Positions 1 through 8,152 of a stretch of 64,000 nucleotides of DNA are shown here, one piece after another. Numbering within the stretch: the first letter of the stretch is position 1; each line of letters starts with the position of its first letter. The position numbers were made by a program, and so were the translations under genes. Source of the stretch: Knoellia sp. Soil729 (GTDB lineage Bacteria; Actinomycetota; Actinomycetes; Actinomycetales; Dermatophilaceae); NCBI RefSeq assembly GCF_001427985.1, contig NZ_LMSA01000004.1, positions 604-64,603 on the forward strand. Reading direction: 5' to 3'. The notes under the pieces were generated by a model. It made no database searches. It saw nothing but the letters and a program-made list of their open reading frames with translations, and was not told the DNA's origin.

Positions 1-560
1 AGGATGGTGCCGAAGCCCGCGAGGGCCAGGCCGAACACCCACAGGTTGCCACCCATGCCGGGGCTGTACGAGGTGTCCGACAACGGCGTGTAGGCGAACC
101 ACCCGAACGCGGCCGCGCCACCCGGGGTGAGGAACCCCCCGGCGGCGATGAGGCCACCGAAGAGGTAGAGCCAGTAGGCGAACATGTTGAGCCGCGGGAA
201 CGACACGTCCGGCGCGCCGATCTGCAGCGGCATGAGCGCGTTGGCGAACGCCGCGAACAACGGGGTCGCGAACAGCAGCAGCATGATCGTGCCGTGCATC
301 GTGAAGAGCTCGTTGAACTGCTGCGGGTTGTCGACGACCTGCATGCCCGGCTCGAACAGCTCGGCGCGGATGATCAGCGCCATCACGCCGCCCATGAGGA
401 ACCAGGCGAAGGAGGTGATGAAGTAGAGGTTGCCGATGACCTTGTGGTCGGTCGTGGTGATCCACTTGACGACAGTGGCACCCGGGGAGACCCGCGGGTT
501 GGCGCGAGCGGCGGTGCGCTCACGCAGCATCGTGGTGCTGGATTCGGTGGCGGCACTCAT
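1..560 (-). CDS. ctaD: Cytochrome c oxidase subunit I (aa3), N-terminal part; truncated by window edge
   Basis: The reverse strand reads an open frame from ATG at 560 to the window edge, about 186 residues. It shows the subunit I start: a [11 protein letters not shown] stretch near residue 36, a first membrane helix, then [13 protein letters not shown], whose His is a low-spin heme ligand, and a helix rich in Gly and Ala. Subunit I carries heme a, heme a3 and CuB and reduces oxygen at the plasma membrane. It lies 4 nt downstream of the subunit II gene, so the two are one transcript. The C-terminal part, with the CuB histidines, is outside the window. Confidence 0.95.
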   Translation of the reverse strand, partial: MSAATESSTTMLRERTAARANPRVSPGATVVKWITTTDHKVIGNLYFITSFAWFLMGGVMALIIRAELFEPGMQVVDNPQQFNELFTMHGTIMLLLFATPLFAAFANALMPLQIGAPDVSFPRLNMFAYWLYLFGGLIAAGGFLTPGGAAAFGWFAYTPLSDTSYSPGMGGNLWVFGLALAGFGTI

Positions 561-564
561 CTCG

Positions 565-1458
565 TCAGTTCCTCAGTTCCTTGGGCAACAGCTGGTCCTC
601 ACCTGGGACGAGGCCCGACCCGTCACGGTTGAGGTCGGTGCCCAGCAGTCCGGTCTGGCCACGCGACTTGAGGTCGGCGACGTGCGCATCGAAGTCCGCG
701 CGCGAGACGACCTTGACGTTGAACAACATTGCTGAGTGGTAGGCACCGCACAGCTCCGCACACTTGCCCTTGAAGGTGCCTTCCTCGGTCGGGACGACCT
801 GGAACTTGTTGACCTTGCCGGGGAGGACGTCGAGCTTCTGCAGGAACTGCGGCACCCAGAAGGAGTGGATGACGTCACGAGCCGTGAGCACGAACTCGAC
901 GCGCTCGTTGACCGGCAGGTAGAGGGTGGGGATGGTCTCCTCGGCCCCCGGCTTGCCGGTGAGGATCGCCTGGGTGCCCGCCTCGTGGACGTTGTCCTCG
1001 ATGTAGTTGAAGTCCCAGGACCACTGCTTGCCGACGACGTTGACCGTCACCGCAGGGTCCTGCTTGGTGTCCAGCAGCGCCGACTGGTCACGGGCGGTGT
1101 AGAAGAAGAACACCGCGATCATGAAGATCGGCACGATCGTGTAGAGGATCTCGAGCGGCACGTTGTAGCGCAGCTGCACCGGGAGCTCGTTGTCGTCACG
1201 GCGCCGGCGGTAGGCCACGATGCACCACAGGATGAGCCCCCACACGAGGATGCCCACGAGGAGCAGGGCAATCCACGCGCCGACCCAGAGGTCGCGCACG
1301 CGGTGGGCGTGGTCGGTGACGCCCCTGGGCAGGAACCCGTCCTTGGCATCACCCAGCTCGCAGCCGCTGAGGGCCGCCATCGCCATCACGGCCACGGCAG
1401 CCCAGATGGCCATGCTGCGGCCGCGTGAGCGAGGGGTGAAATGGTCGTGCTGAGGCAC
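565..1458 (-). CDS. ctaC: Cytochrome c oxidase subunit II, lipoprotein precursor
   Basis: This is the electron-entry subunit of the aa3 oxidase, accepting electrons at its CuA centre. About 297 residues from GTG at 1458, chosen because AGGAAGG lies 7 nt before it; an upstream TTG at 1497 lacks such a site. A hydrophobic signal ends in the lipobox LSGC (Cys33), so the mature N-terminus is probably lipid-modified. Two membrane helices follow. The CuA domain is intact: a His in VIHSFWVP, then [12 protein letters not shown] with both Cys, Glu, His and Met ligands. It is cotranscribed with ctaD and divergent from the desulfurase-like gene. Confidence 0.95.
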   Translation of the reverse strand: MPQHDHFTPRSRGRSMAIWAAVAVMAMAALSGCELGDAKDGFLPRGVTDHAHRVRDLWVGAWIALLLVGILVWGLILWCIVAYRRRRDDNELPVQLRYNVPLEILYTIVPIFMIAVFFFYTARDQSALLDTKQDPAVTVNVVGKQWSWDFNYIEDNVHEAGTQAILTGKPGAEETIPTLYLPVNERVEFVLTARDVIHSFWVPQFLQKLDVLPGKVNKFQVVPTEEGTFKGKCAELCGAYHSAMLFNVKVVSRADFDAHVADLKSRGQTGLLGTDLNRDGSGLVPGEDQLLPKELRN

Positions 1459-1551
1459 CGTGGCACCTTCCTGCGTCGTCTGCTGGAACACGGACAAACA
1501 CTAGTGCATGAGGCGGAACTTCTCTGGGACGGGTCGCGTTACGGTGCAGGC

Positions 1552-2682
1552 GTGCTGGACGCCACCCGCAGCCCCCTGCATCCCTCCGCGCGAGAGACCC
1601 TGCTCGCGGCCCTCGAGGCGGGCTGGGCCGACCCCCGGCGCCTCCACCGTGAGGGTCGCCGGGCGCGCCACCTCCTCGACCGGGCACGCGAGAGCCTGGC
1701 CGCGTCGCTGGGCGCCCGACCCGACGAGATGTCCTTCCACCCCAGTGGCGCGCACGCCCTGAGGACCGGCCTCGCGGGCCTGCGACACGCCCGCCGGCGC
1801 GTGGGCACGCGGGTGCTCACGTCGGCCGTGGACCAGGCCGTCCTCCTGAACGAGGCGCACGACGCCGATGCCGGCTTCCGTCCGCTGTCCGTCGACCGCC
1901 TGGGCCGCCTCGCCCCCGAGACCCTTCGGCTCGCCGTGGCGCAGGGTCCCCCGGTGGCGGCGGTCGCGCTCCAGCAGGCCAACGGTGAGGTCGGCACTTC
2001 CCAGCCCGTGGAGGACCTCTTCTCCGTATGCCGTGAGGCTCGCCTCCCGCTGCTGGTCGACGGCACCGCCTCGCTGGGCCGGGTGGACCCGCCGGGCACC
2101 TACGACGTCCTCGTCGGGGACGCCTCCACCGTGGCCGGACCGCCACTGGGTGTCCTCGTCGTACGCACCGGCACCCGCTTCGACCTCCCGGACCCGCGAT
2201 GGGAGCCCGAGCACGGCCGCGAGCCGGCCGACCCCTGGGTGCCGGTGGCGCTCGCCGCCGCGGAGGCCTGGCAGCAGGCCGTCCACGTCCGTCCCGACGA
2301 GTCGACGTCGGCCAGGGCCCTGGTCGACCGCATCCGCGGCGCCGCGGCCGCCGTCCCGGACGTCGACGTCGTCGGCGACCCGGTCGACCGGCTCCCCCAT
2401 GTCGTCACCTTCAGCGCGCTCTATGTCGACGGAGAGAGCATCGTCGACGCCCTCGACCGCAGGGGCATCGTCGTGGCGTCGGGCTCGGCCTGCACCTCGA
2501 GCCGTCTGGAGCCGAGCCACGTCCTGGCAGCGATGGGGTCCCTCACGCACGGCAACGTCCGGGTCACCCTCCCCCTGGAGTCGGTCTCGCCGCGACGCGC
2601 CGAGGACGTCGAGGCCCTGTGCCGCGAGCTCCCGGGCGTGGTTGCCGAGCTGCGTTCCCGGCTCGGGGTGGGTGACCTGTGA
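1552..2682 (+). CDS. Cysteine-desulfurase-like class V aminotransferase fold protein lacking the PLP lysine
   Basis: About 376 residues with overall NifS/IscS layout: an N-terminal VLDATRSP in place of the usual YLDNAATTP, QQANGEVGTSQP, LVDGTASLG with Asp170, and the catalytic-Cys loop SGSACTSS (Cys314). The stretch that normally reads H-K-x-x-G-P is here DASTVAGPPLGVL (Ser192, Thr193), so the Schiff-base lysine is missing. The PLP-stacking EH pair reads DQ (94-95) and the Gln after the Asp is also replaced. It may be a pseudo-enzyme or sulfur carrier. The GTG start is set by a TACGGT hexamer 6 nt upstream (1540-1545). Its stop overlaps the tusA start (GTGA), so the pair is translationally coupled. 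Confidence 0.85.
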   Translation: MLDATRSPLHPSARETLLAALEAGWADPRRLHREGRRARHLLDRARESLAASLGARPDEMSFHPSGAHALRTGLAGLRHARRRVGTRVLTSAVDQAVLLNEAHDADAGFRPLSVDRLGRLAPETLRLAVAQGPPVAAVALQQANGEVGTSQPVEDLFSVCREARLPLLVDGTASLGRVDPPGTYDVLVGDASTVAGPPLGVLVVRTGTRFDLPDPRWEPEHGREPADPWVPVALAAAEAWQQAVHVRPDESTSARALVDRIRGAAAAVPDVDVVGDPVDRLPHVVTFSALYVDGESIVDALDRRGIVVASGSACTSSRLEPSHVLAAMGSLTHGNVRVTLPLESVSPRRAEDVEALCRELPGVVAELRSRLGVGDL

Positions 2683-2909
2683 GCACCGAGCCCGAGCCCG
2701 ACCTGGACGCCCGCGGCCTCAAATGCCCCCTGCCCGTCATCAGGCTCGCGCGCCTGGCGCGCGAGCTGCCTTCCGGCACAACGCTGCTCGCTCTCGCGGA
2801 CGACCCTGCAGCCGAGGCCGACATCCCCGCCTGGGCCCGCATGCGCGGCCACACCGTGACGCTGGAGCAGCGAGGTGGGCACACGGCATACGTGGTCGTC
2901 CTGGGGTGA
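2679..2909 (+). CDS. tusA: TusA-family sulfurtransferase
   Basis: A 76-residue protein with the TusA/SirA signature DARGLKCPLPVIRLAR, in which the Cys carries a persulfide in known family members. Family proteins relay sulfur from a cysteine desulfurase to thiolation or molybdopterin pathways. Here it starts inside the stop codon of the desulfurase-like gene (GTGA overlap), so the two products are presumably made in fixed ratio and may interact. The real sulfur acceptor cannot be read from this window. Confidence 0.85.
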   Translation: MSTEPEPDLDARGLKCPLPVIRLARLARELPSGTTLLALADDPAAEADIPAWARMRGHTVTLEQRGGHTAYVVVLG

Positions 2910-2913
2910 GGTC

Positions 2914-3609
2914 TCAGCCGAAGCGGACGTGGGGCGCCTCCAGCGCCTCACCGAGCGCGGAGAGGTAGCGCTCGCGCGGCCACTGCGCGACGCCGAGCCT
3001 TTCGAGGTGCTCGGTGGCCCACTGGACGTCGATGAGACGGCGAGGGTCGCCGTCTGCGTGGAAGAGGTCGACGAGCGCGGCGAGGGCCACCTTGGACGCG
3101 TCGCGCTCGGAGTGGAACATCGACTCACCCGCGAAGAGGCCACCGACGGCCACGCCGTAGAGCCCACCGACGAGGGATCCGTCGCGCCACGCCTCGACGC
3201 TGTGGGCCCAGCCGAGGCGGTGCAGCTCGCCGTAGGCCGCACGGATCTCGTCGGTGATCCAGCGTCCATGGCGGTCCGGGTCCGCGCAGCGCTCCATGAC
3301 CTGCGCAAAGGCCGTGTCGACGTGAATCTCGAAGTGCGCCCGGGACTTGGTGAGGGAGCGGCGCTCCCGGAAGGCACCGGGGGCGAGGACGCCACGTGGC
3401 TCCGGCGACCACCAGCCCAGTGGCCGGGCGCCGTCCTCGCCCAGGCCCATGGGGAACAGGCCGGCCCGGTAGGCCGCGAGGAGAGTGCCGGGCGCGAGGT
3501 CGGCCCCGGCCGCGACGAGGTCCTCGTCGTCGGTCGGGCGCAGCTGGCCCAGGGCCCAGTCGCTCGGCGGCGGCTCCACCGGCGGGTAGGGGACGCGTGC
3601 GTCGCTCAC
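2914..3609 (-). CDS. aat: Leucyl/phenylalanyl-tRNA-protein transferase
   Basis: A 231-residue cytosolic enzyme that transfers Leu or Phe from tRNA to proteins with N-terminal Arg or Lys, marking them for ClpAP/ClpS degradation (N-degron pathway). Family marks include AYRAGLFPMG near residue 46, WWSPEPRGVL, then ITDEIRAAY and a GGLFAGESMF segment, and a C-terminal IDVQWATEHL. Length is normal. GTG start at 3609. It follows the adenosine kinase gene by 10 nt on the same strand, consistent with cotranscription. Confidence 0.93.
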   Translation of the reverse strand: MSDARVPYPPVEPPPSDWALGQLRPTDDEDLVAAGADLAPGTLLAAYRAGLFPMGLGEDGARPLGWWSPEPRGVLAPGAFRERRSLTKSRAHFEIHVDTAFAQVMERCADPDRHGRWITDEIRAAYGELHRLGWAHSVEAWRDGSLVGGLYGVAVGGLFAGESMFHSERDASKVALAALVDLFHADGDPRRLIDVQWATEHLERLGVAQWPRERYLSALGEALEAPHVRFG

Positions 3610-3619
3610 GGGCGTGCGG

Positions 3620-4600
3620 TCAGCGCGTGGCGCAGGTGATGTGCGGCTCGACGTCGGCGGCGCAGTCGTCCCCGTAGGACTGGGCGAGCCGCTCGAGGAA
3701 GGACGTCTTGTCGAGGATGTACTCCTGCGTCCCGACGGTCTCGAGGACGTAGGTCGCGAGCAGCGACCCGATCTCGGCGCAGCGCCGGTATTCGAGGCCG
3801 GCGGACAGGCCCGTGAGGAAGCCCGCCCGGAAGGCGTCGCCCACCCCCGTGGGGTCTGCGCGGTGGGCCTCGCCGGCGATGGGCACCTCGATGGGGTCCT
3901 CGCCGCGGGTCATGATGACCGCGCCGTGCCTGCCCTTGGTGATGACGCGGGTCGTCACCTGGTTCGCGATGTCTGAGGCACTCCACCCGGTCTTGCTCTC
4001 GGTGAGGTGGGCCTCGTACTCGTTGGTGAAGAGGAAGTCCGCGCCCTCGATGAGCTTGCGGATGAAGGGACCGTCGGCGAAGGCGAGCTGCTGCGAGGGG
4101 TCGGCGACGAACGTGAGTCCCCTCGTGCGGCACTCGTCGGTGTGGCGCAGCATCGCCTCGGGGTCGTTGGCTCCGACGAGCACCAGGTCCAGGCCCCGCT
4201 CCGCGATCGGACCGATCTCGATGAGGCGGGCCTCGCTCATCGCCCCCGCGTAGAACGTCGCCATCTGGGCCATGTCGTGGTCGGTGGTGCACACGAAGCG
4301 GGCCGTGTGCTTGCTCGTGGAGATGAGGACGTTGTCGCAGTTCACCCCGTGGCGGGTGAGCCAGCTGCGGTAGTCGGCGAAGTCCTCCCCGGCCGCGCCC
4401 ACGAGGAGGGGGTGCTGGCCCAGAGCCGCCATGCCGAAGCAGATGTTGCCCGCCACTCCCCCTCGGCGGATCTCGAGGGTGTCGGCGAGGAAGCTCACCG
4501 AGATCTTGTCGAGCTGCTCGACGACGAGGGAGTCGGCGAAGCGGCCCTGGAAGGTCATGAGGTGGTCGGTCGCGATGGACCCGGTGACTGCGATGCGCAC
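3620..4600 (-). CDS. adoK: Adenosine kinase, PfkB family (mycobacterial AdoK/CbhK type)
   Basis: A PfkB-fold kinase of about 326 residues, closely matching what I recall of mycobacterial AdoK: IAVTGSIATDHLM at the N-terminus, RRGGVAGNICFG (sugar-binding GG), CTTDHDMAQ, and the anion-hole/base motif DPTGVGDAFRAGFLTG near residue 265. It phosphorylates adenosine to AMP, salvaging adenosine from S-adenosylhomocysteine. Two adjacent GTG codons exist (4603, 4600); the second is preferred because a TAGGTT -10 element (4607-4612) sits 6 nt before it, fitting a leaderless message. It is read divergently from the PadR gene. Confidence 0.9.
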   Translation of the reverse strand: MRIAVTGSIATDHLMTFQGRFADSLVVEQLDKISVSFLADTLEIRRGGVAGNICFGMAALGQHPLLVGAAGEDFADYRSWLTRHGVNCDNVLISTSKHTARFVCTTDHDMAQMATFYAGAMSEARLIEIGPIAERGLDLVLVGANDPEAMLRHTDECRTRGLTFVADPSQQLAFADGPFIRKLIEGADFLFTNEYEAHLTESKTGWSASDIANQVTTRVITKGRHGAVIMTRGEDPIEVPIAGEAHRADPTGVGDAFRAGFLTGLSAGLEYRRCAEIGSLLATYVLETVGTQEYILDKTSFLERLAQSYGDDCAADVEPHITCATR

Positions 4601-4656
4601 CACGGCAACCTACCCCGGAAGCGCACCATGCCCGCCCTCCGCCCGCTGAGGACTGC

Positions 4657-4675
4657 TACTTGACAATGTCGAGTA
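4657..4675. promoter_or_regulatory. Palindromic operator, probably for the PadR regulator
   Basis: The 19-bp element TACTTGACA-A-TGTCGAGTA is an inverted repeat of 9-bp arms around a central A, with one T/G mismatch. It contains a TTGACA -35-like hexamer at 4660-4665 and lies 20 nt before the padR start, so binding would block transcription. No good -10 was found. Confidence 0.65.
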
Positions 4676-4694
4676 CTGGGCGAGACAGTGGAGT

Positions 4695-5042
4695 GTGCCC
4701 GCCCACGACCCGCAGATGCTCAAGGGAGTCCTGTCACTCCTCCTCCTCAGCGTGCTCTCGAGCGGGGAGAACTACGGCTACGGGCTCGTCACCCAGCTGC
4801 GGACCGCAGGCTTCGAGGGACTCGCCGAGGGCACGGTCTACCCGGGCCTCACCCGGCTCGAGGCCGCTGGGCTCCTGGAGTCGCGCCTCGTGCGCAGCGA
4901 TGCCGGGCCGGCCCGCAAGTACTACCGGCTCACGACGACAGGGCGCGCCGAGCTATCGGCGCGCCGCACCGCCTGGGAGGACCTCGTCCACTCCGTGCAG
5001 ACGGCGACCGCCGCCTCACTCACCACAGGGGAGACAGCATGA
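4695..5042 (+). CDS. PadR-family transcriptional regulator
   Basis: A 115-residue winged-helix regulator. The PadR core is visible: MLKGVLSLLLLSVL, YGYGLVTQLR (recognition region), EGTVYPGLTRLEAAGLLESR wing, and YYRLTTTGRAEL. Members repress stress or efflux genes and are often autoregulated; the palindrome at 4657-4675 fits that. The stop overlaps the ATG of the next membrane protein (ATGA at 5039-5042), so that protein is the likely regulated partner. The GTG start at 4695 follows a weak GTGGAG site. Confidence 0.9.
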   Translation: MPAHDPQMLKGVLSLLLLSVLSSGENYGYGLVTQLRTAGFEGLAEGTVYPGLTRLEAAGLLESRLVRSDAGPARKYYRLTTTGRAELSARRTAWEDLVHSVQTATAASLTTGETA

Positions 5043-5602
5043 ACCTCATCGACCGCCTCCGGATCGAGACCGCCATCCTCAAGTACGACTTCTGGCTCGA
5101 GATGCGCGGCGTGCGCGGGCGGCGGCGGCGTGACCTGCGTCGCGAGCTGCGGGCCAACCTCACCGAGGCCGGTGCCGACGTCGGCACCACTGCGGCCCTG
5201 TTCGGCATCGGCTCTCCCAAGGAGCTGGCGTATGCCGCGACCGAGAGCGACCCGTCGCGTCCCCGGTGGTCCCAGGGAGCCCTGTGGGCGTCGGCCACGC
5301 TCGCCGTGCTCGTGGTGTGGCTCCTCGTCACGAGCCTGAACATCGTCCGGACGATCGAGGCCGCGGGCGTGACCCAACCCGTGGACGTGAGCCCGTTCCC
5401 GTGGTTCGGGACGACGTTCTCGGCTCAGTCCTCCCCCGGCGTCCTCGAGGCGAGCATCTCGCCGTTGTGGCAGCTGCTCGCCGGTCCGCTGCTGGTGTTC
5501 CTGCTCGTCGCCCAGCCGTGGCGGCTCCTGCGACGCTCGATTCGCCGCTTCCCTCTCGCTGCGTCGCAGAAACGGCGAATCGAGCGGGAACCGGGGAGGT
5601 GA
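5039..5602 (+). CDS. Membrane protein coupled to PadR (HAAS-like N-terminus)
   Basis: A protein of 187 residues with a charged helical N-terminus (about 1-75, including an RGRRRRDLRRELRANL basic helix), one membrane helix near 83-105, an extracellular stretch of about 55 residues, a second helix near 148-165 and a basic tail. The small PadR-linked helical domain (HAAS/DUF1700-like) is a guess from layout and context. Function unknown; probably a membrane target or modulator of the PadR circuit. The C-terminal basic tail (RRSIRRFPLAASQKRRIE) is unusual. Confidence 0.7.
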   Translation: MNLIDRLRIETAILKYDFWLEMRGVRGRRRRDLRRELRANLTEAGADVGTTAALFGIGSPKELAYAATESDPSRPRWSQGALWASATLAVLVVWLLVTSLNIVRTIEAAGVTQPVDVSPFPWFGTTFSAQSSPGVLEASISPLWQLLAGPLLVFLLVAQPWRLLRRSIRRFPLAASQKRRIEREPGR

Positions 5603-5618
5603 GCGGACGGCATACGCC

Positions 5619-5651
5619 AAGGGCCCCTCACCGCAGTGGTGAGGGGCCCTT
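5619..5651. terminator. Bidirectional terminator between convergent genes
   Basis: A perfect 14-bp stem (AAGGGCCCCTCACC, 5619-5632, with its complement 5638-5651) and a 5-nt loop, with T/A at the ends. It lies between the stop of the PadR partner and the stop of the 5'-nucleotidase. Almost the same 40 nt recur at 7591-7631. Confidence 0.85.
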
Positions 5652-5667
5652 CGGCGGCAGCGGTGGC

Positions 5668-7521
5668 TCAGAACACCGGCACGCCATTCCTGACGAGCCG
5701 CCAGTTCTCGACGTGGAAGCTCGGAGGATCGATGGTCCCCGCCGCCGAGGCATAGGCCACGATCGCCTCACGGATCGCGACCTGTGCGTTGTAGACGACG
5801 GGCGCCGTCGCGATGTGCGGGAACCCACCGCCACCGGACTGCCGGTAGTTGTTCACGGCGACGACGAACTTCTGGTCCGCAGCCACCGGCACTCCGTCAT
5901 ACGACAGTCCGGTGATGCGCGAGCCCACCGGCTGCGAGATGTCGACCGAGTAGTCAACGCCTGACATCTGGTCGTAGTTGTAGTCGGGAACACCCTGGAA
6001 GTTCGTCCAGGCCGCAGGGTCCACCGGAGCGGTGGGTGACACCTGCGTGAAGTACTTCGCGGAGTACTCGAGGAAGTCCTTGATCTCGGCGCCCGTGAGC
6101 ACCGACGCCATGAGCGTGTTGTCGTAGATGTAGAGCCCCGCGACGTCCCTGATGGTGACCGGGCCCGCCGGGAAGCTCGCGGCGCGGTTGAAGGGCGCAG
6201 CGATCGAGATCACGGGCAGTGACGCCTCGGGCGTGCCAGCGACGGCGGCGGAGACCGTCGCCACCTGCACCTCGTTGACGTAGTCGAGGATGGCGGTGTC
6301 CTTCCAGCAGGCCTCGGCTGCCGACATCGCCTCCGTGGAGGTGGCCACGGGGTTGTTCATGTACTTCACGACCGCGGCGTGCTGCTCCCGCACGATGTCG
6401 ACGAAGGCAGGGTCGTCCACGACGGTGTTGGTGTTCACGGTCACCGCGCGACTCTGCGCGACCTGCCAGGAACCGCGCACGAACTCCAGCTGCAGGTCGA
6501 ACACGCTCACGCGCTGACCCCAGTTCTTCGGCTCGCTCATGATGACCTGCTTGCCGGTCCTGAGGTTCTTCACGAAGCGCTGCGGAACGTCGATGTGAGC
6601 GTGTCCGAAGAGGATGGCGTCGATGCCGGGCACCTGCTCGGCGACGAGCGCAGCCGCGTTCTCGACGGGCAGGTCTCCCCCGTACGAAGACGTGCCGCTG
6701 TCACCGGAGTGGGCGCTCACGACCACGACATCAGCGCCCTCACGGCGCATCACGGGCACCCAACGCGCTGCCGCTTCGACGAGGCCCTGCACCTCGACCT
6801 TGCCCGAGACGTTGGCCTTGTCCCAGATGACGACACCGGGGTTGGTGAGGCCGAGCACGCCGACCCGGATCGGCGGGCGTCCCTTCACCTTCATGGTCGT
6901 CATCGTGTAGGGACGGAACCGCGGCACCTTGGTGCCTGCGTGGACAGCGTTCGCCGCGAGCACCGGCGCATCCATCTGCTCGATCCAGTGGTCCAGGAAG
7001 TCGAGGCCGTAGTTGAACTCGTGGTTGCCGAGGGCGACGGCGTCGTAGCCGAGGGCATTCATCTGTGCGGCCATCGGGTGGATGGCTCCCGTGTCGGTCG
7101 TCGGCTCGACCGTCGCGTAGTAGAACCCGAGCGGTGTGCCCTGGATCGTGTCGCCGGCATCGAAGAGCAGGGTGTGCTCACGCCCACGGTCCGCGCGGAT
7201 CTGGTTGACGACGCTCGCGACACGGGCGAGACCGACCGTGTTGCCCGCACTGTCGCTGTAGGTCGCGTCCTTGTAGTAGTCCCAGTTGACGACGTTCGCG
7301 TGCAGGTCAGAGGTGCCCATGACGGTGATGGTCACGGACCCGTCGCGCGGGGCCGCGGACGCCTGTCCCGGCCAGCCGACGGCGGCGAGGGCGCTCGCGG
7401 CGGTGGCGCCGAGCATGACGCCACGGCGAGAGATGGTGGAGGGGCGCTCGGCCTCGTCGGGCACGGCGCAGGAACACCAGCGCGGGGTGGGCTGGGACAG
7501 GTGGTGATGGGTGTCGGTCAT
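5668..7521 (-). CDS. Secreted 5'-nucleotidase / 2',3'-cyclic-nucleotide phosphodiesterase family protein
   Basis: A metallophosphoesterase plus 5'-nucleotidase C-terminal domain, about 617 residues. A twin-arginine-type signal (SRRGVMLGATAASALAAVG...QASA) exports the folded enzyme. Metal-site motifs: GTSDLHANV (D-x-H), FDAGDTIQGTP, GNHEFNYG, SAHSGDSGTS, GHAHIDVP. The C-terminal domain has the substrate-stacking region near YDQMSGVDYSVD. It would dephosphorylate extracellular nucleotides for phosphate and nucleoside uptake. ATG at 7521 chosen; an in-frame GTG at 7539 is possible. The gene is isolated between two nearly identical terminator hairpins. Confidence 0.9.
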   Translation of the reverse strand: MTDTHHHLSQPTPRWCSCAVPDEAERPSTISRRGVMLGATAASALAAVGWPGQASAAPRDGSVTITVMGTSDLHANVVNWDYYKDATYSDSAGNTVGLARVASVVNQIRADRGREHTLLFDAGDTIQGTPLGFYYATVEPTTDTGAIHPMAAQMNALGYDAVALGNHEFNYGLDFLDHWIEQMDAPVLAANAVHAGTKVPRFRPYTMTTMKVKGRPPIRVGVLGLTNPGVVIWDKANVSGKVEVQGLVEAAARWVPVMRREGADVVVVSAHSGDSGTSSYGGDLPVENAAALVAEQVPGIDAILFGHAHIDVPQRFVKNLRTGKQVIMSEPKNWGQRVSVFDLQLEFVRGSWQVAQSRAVTVNTNTVVDDPAFVDIVREQHAAVVKYMNNPVATSTEAMSAAEACWKDTAILDYVNEVQVATVSAAVAGTPEASLPVISIAAPFNRAASFPAGPVTIRDVAGLYIYDNTLMASVLTGAEIKDFLEYSAKYFTQVSPTAPVDPAAWTNFQGVPDYNYDQMSGVDYSVDISQPVGSRITGLSYDGVPVAADQKFVVAVNNYRQSGGGGFPHIATAPVVYNAQVAIREAIVAYASAAGTIDPPSFHVENWRLVRNGVPVF

Positions 7522-7599
7522 GGAACGCAATGCGACCACACCTGGACCGCCGCGACAAGAGCACGTGGCGAGTCACTTCCGCGTCGCCGGCATACGCCG

Positions 7600-7630
7600 A
7601 GGGCCCCTCACCGCGACGGTGAGGGGCCCT
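7600..7630. terminator. Terminator hairpin downstream of erpA
   Basis: A 13-bp perfect stem (AGGGCCCCTCACC, 7600-7612, with 7618-7630) and 5-nt loop, followed by T on either strand. It ends the erpA transcript and separates it from the 5'-nucleotidase gene. It is a near copy of the hairpin at 5619-5651. Confidence 0.8.
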
Positions 7631-7653
7631 TCGACGCGCAGGCCGGTGTCGGC

Positions 7654-8034
7654 TCAGCCGAAGCTGTCGCCGCAGGCGCAGGAGCTGCCGGCGTTGGGGT
7701 TGTCGATGGTGAAGCCCTGCTTCTCGATGGTGTCGGAGAAGTCGATGGTCGCGCCCTCGAGGTAGGGCCCGCTCATGCGGTCGACGACAACCTCGACACC
7801 GTCGAAGTCGCGGACCAGGTCACCGTCGAGCGAACGCTCGTCGAAGTACAGCTGGTAGATGAGGCCGGAGCAGCCGCCGGGCTGGACTCCGACGCGCAGC
7901 CGAAGGTCGTCACGACCCTCCTGCGCGAGAAGGGACCGAACCTTGCCGGCCGCGAGGTCGGTGAGGAGGACGCCGTGGGCCGGGGCCTCGGCGGTGGTCT
8001 CGGTCGCGGGTGCCTGGGTGTCGAGCTCGCTCAT
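7654..8034 (-). CDS. erpA: Iron-sulfur cluster insertion protein, ErpA/HesB type
   Basis: A 126-residue A-type Fe-S carrier. The three ligand cysteines are present: VQPGGCSGLIYQL (about residue 57) and the C-terminal SSCACGDSFG pair. It accepts clusters from the Suf machinery and passes them to apoproteins; clients in this window could include NadA and LipA. ATG at 8034 is supported by AGGAG 6 nt upstream. The first 20 residues are an acidic/Ala-rich extension not part of the fold. The long upstream open frame is a shadow of the glycerate kinase gene. Confidence 0.92.
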   Translation of the reverse strand: MSELDTQAPATETTAEAPAHGVLLTDLAAGKVRSLLAQEGRDDLRLRVGVQPGGCSGLIYQLYFDERSLDGDLVRDFDGVEVVVDRMSGPYLEGATIDFSDTIEKQGFTIDNPNAGSSCACGDSFG

Positions 8035-8152
8035 GGGTGACTCCTGGAATGCGTCGGGGCTCGGGATGGTCTGGTTGTCGTGCATCAGGTCGCAACCGGT
8101 GTGGGACGCGATCTGTTCCCGAACGTCTCCAGCGTACGTCGCGTTCGCCGGA

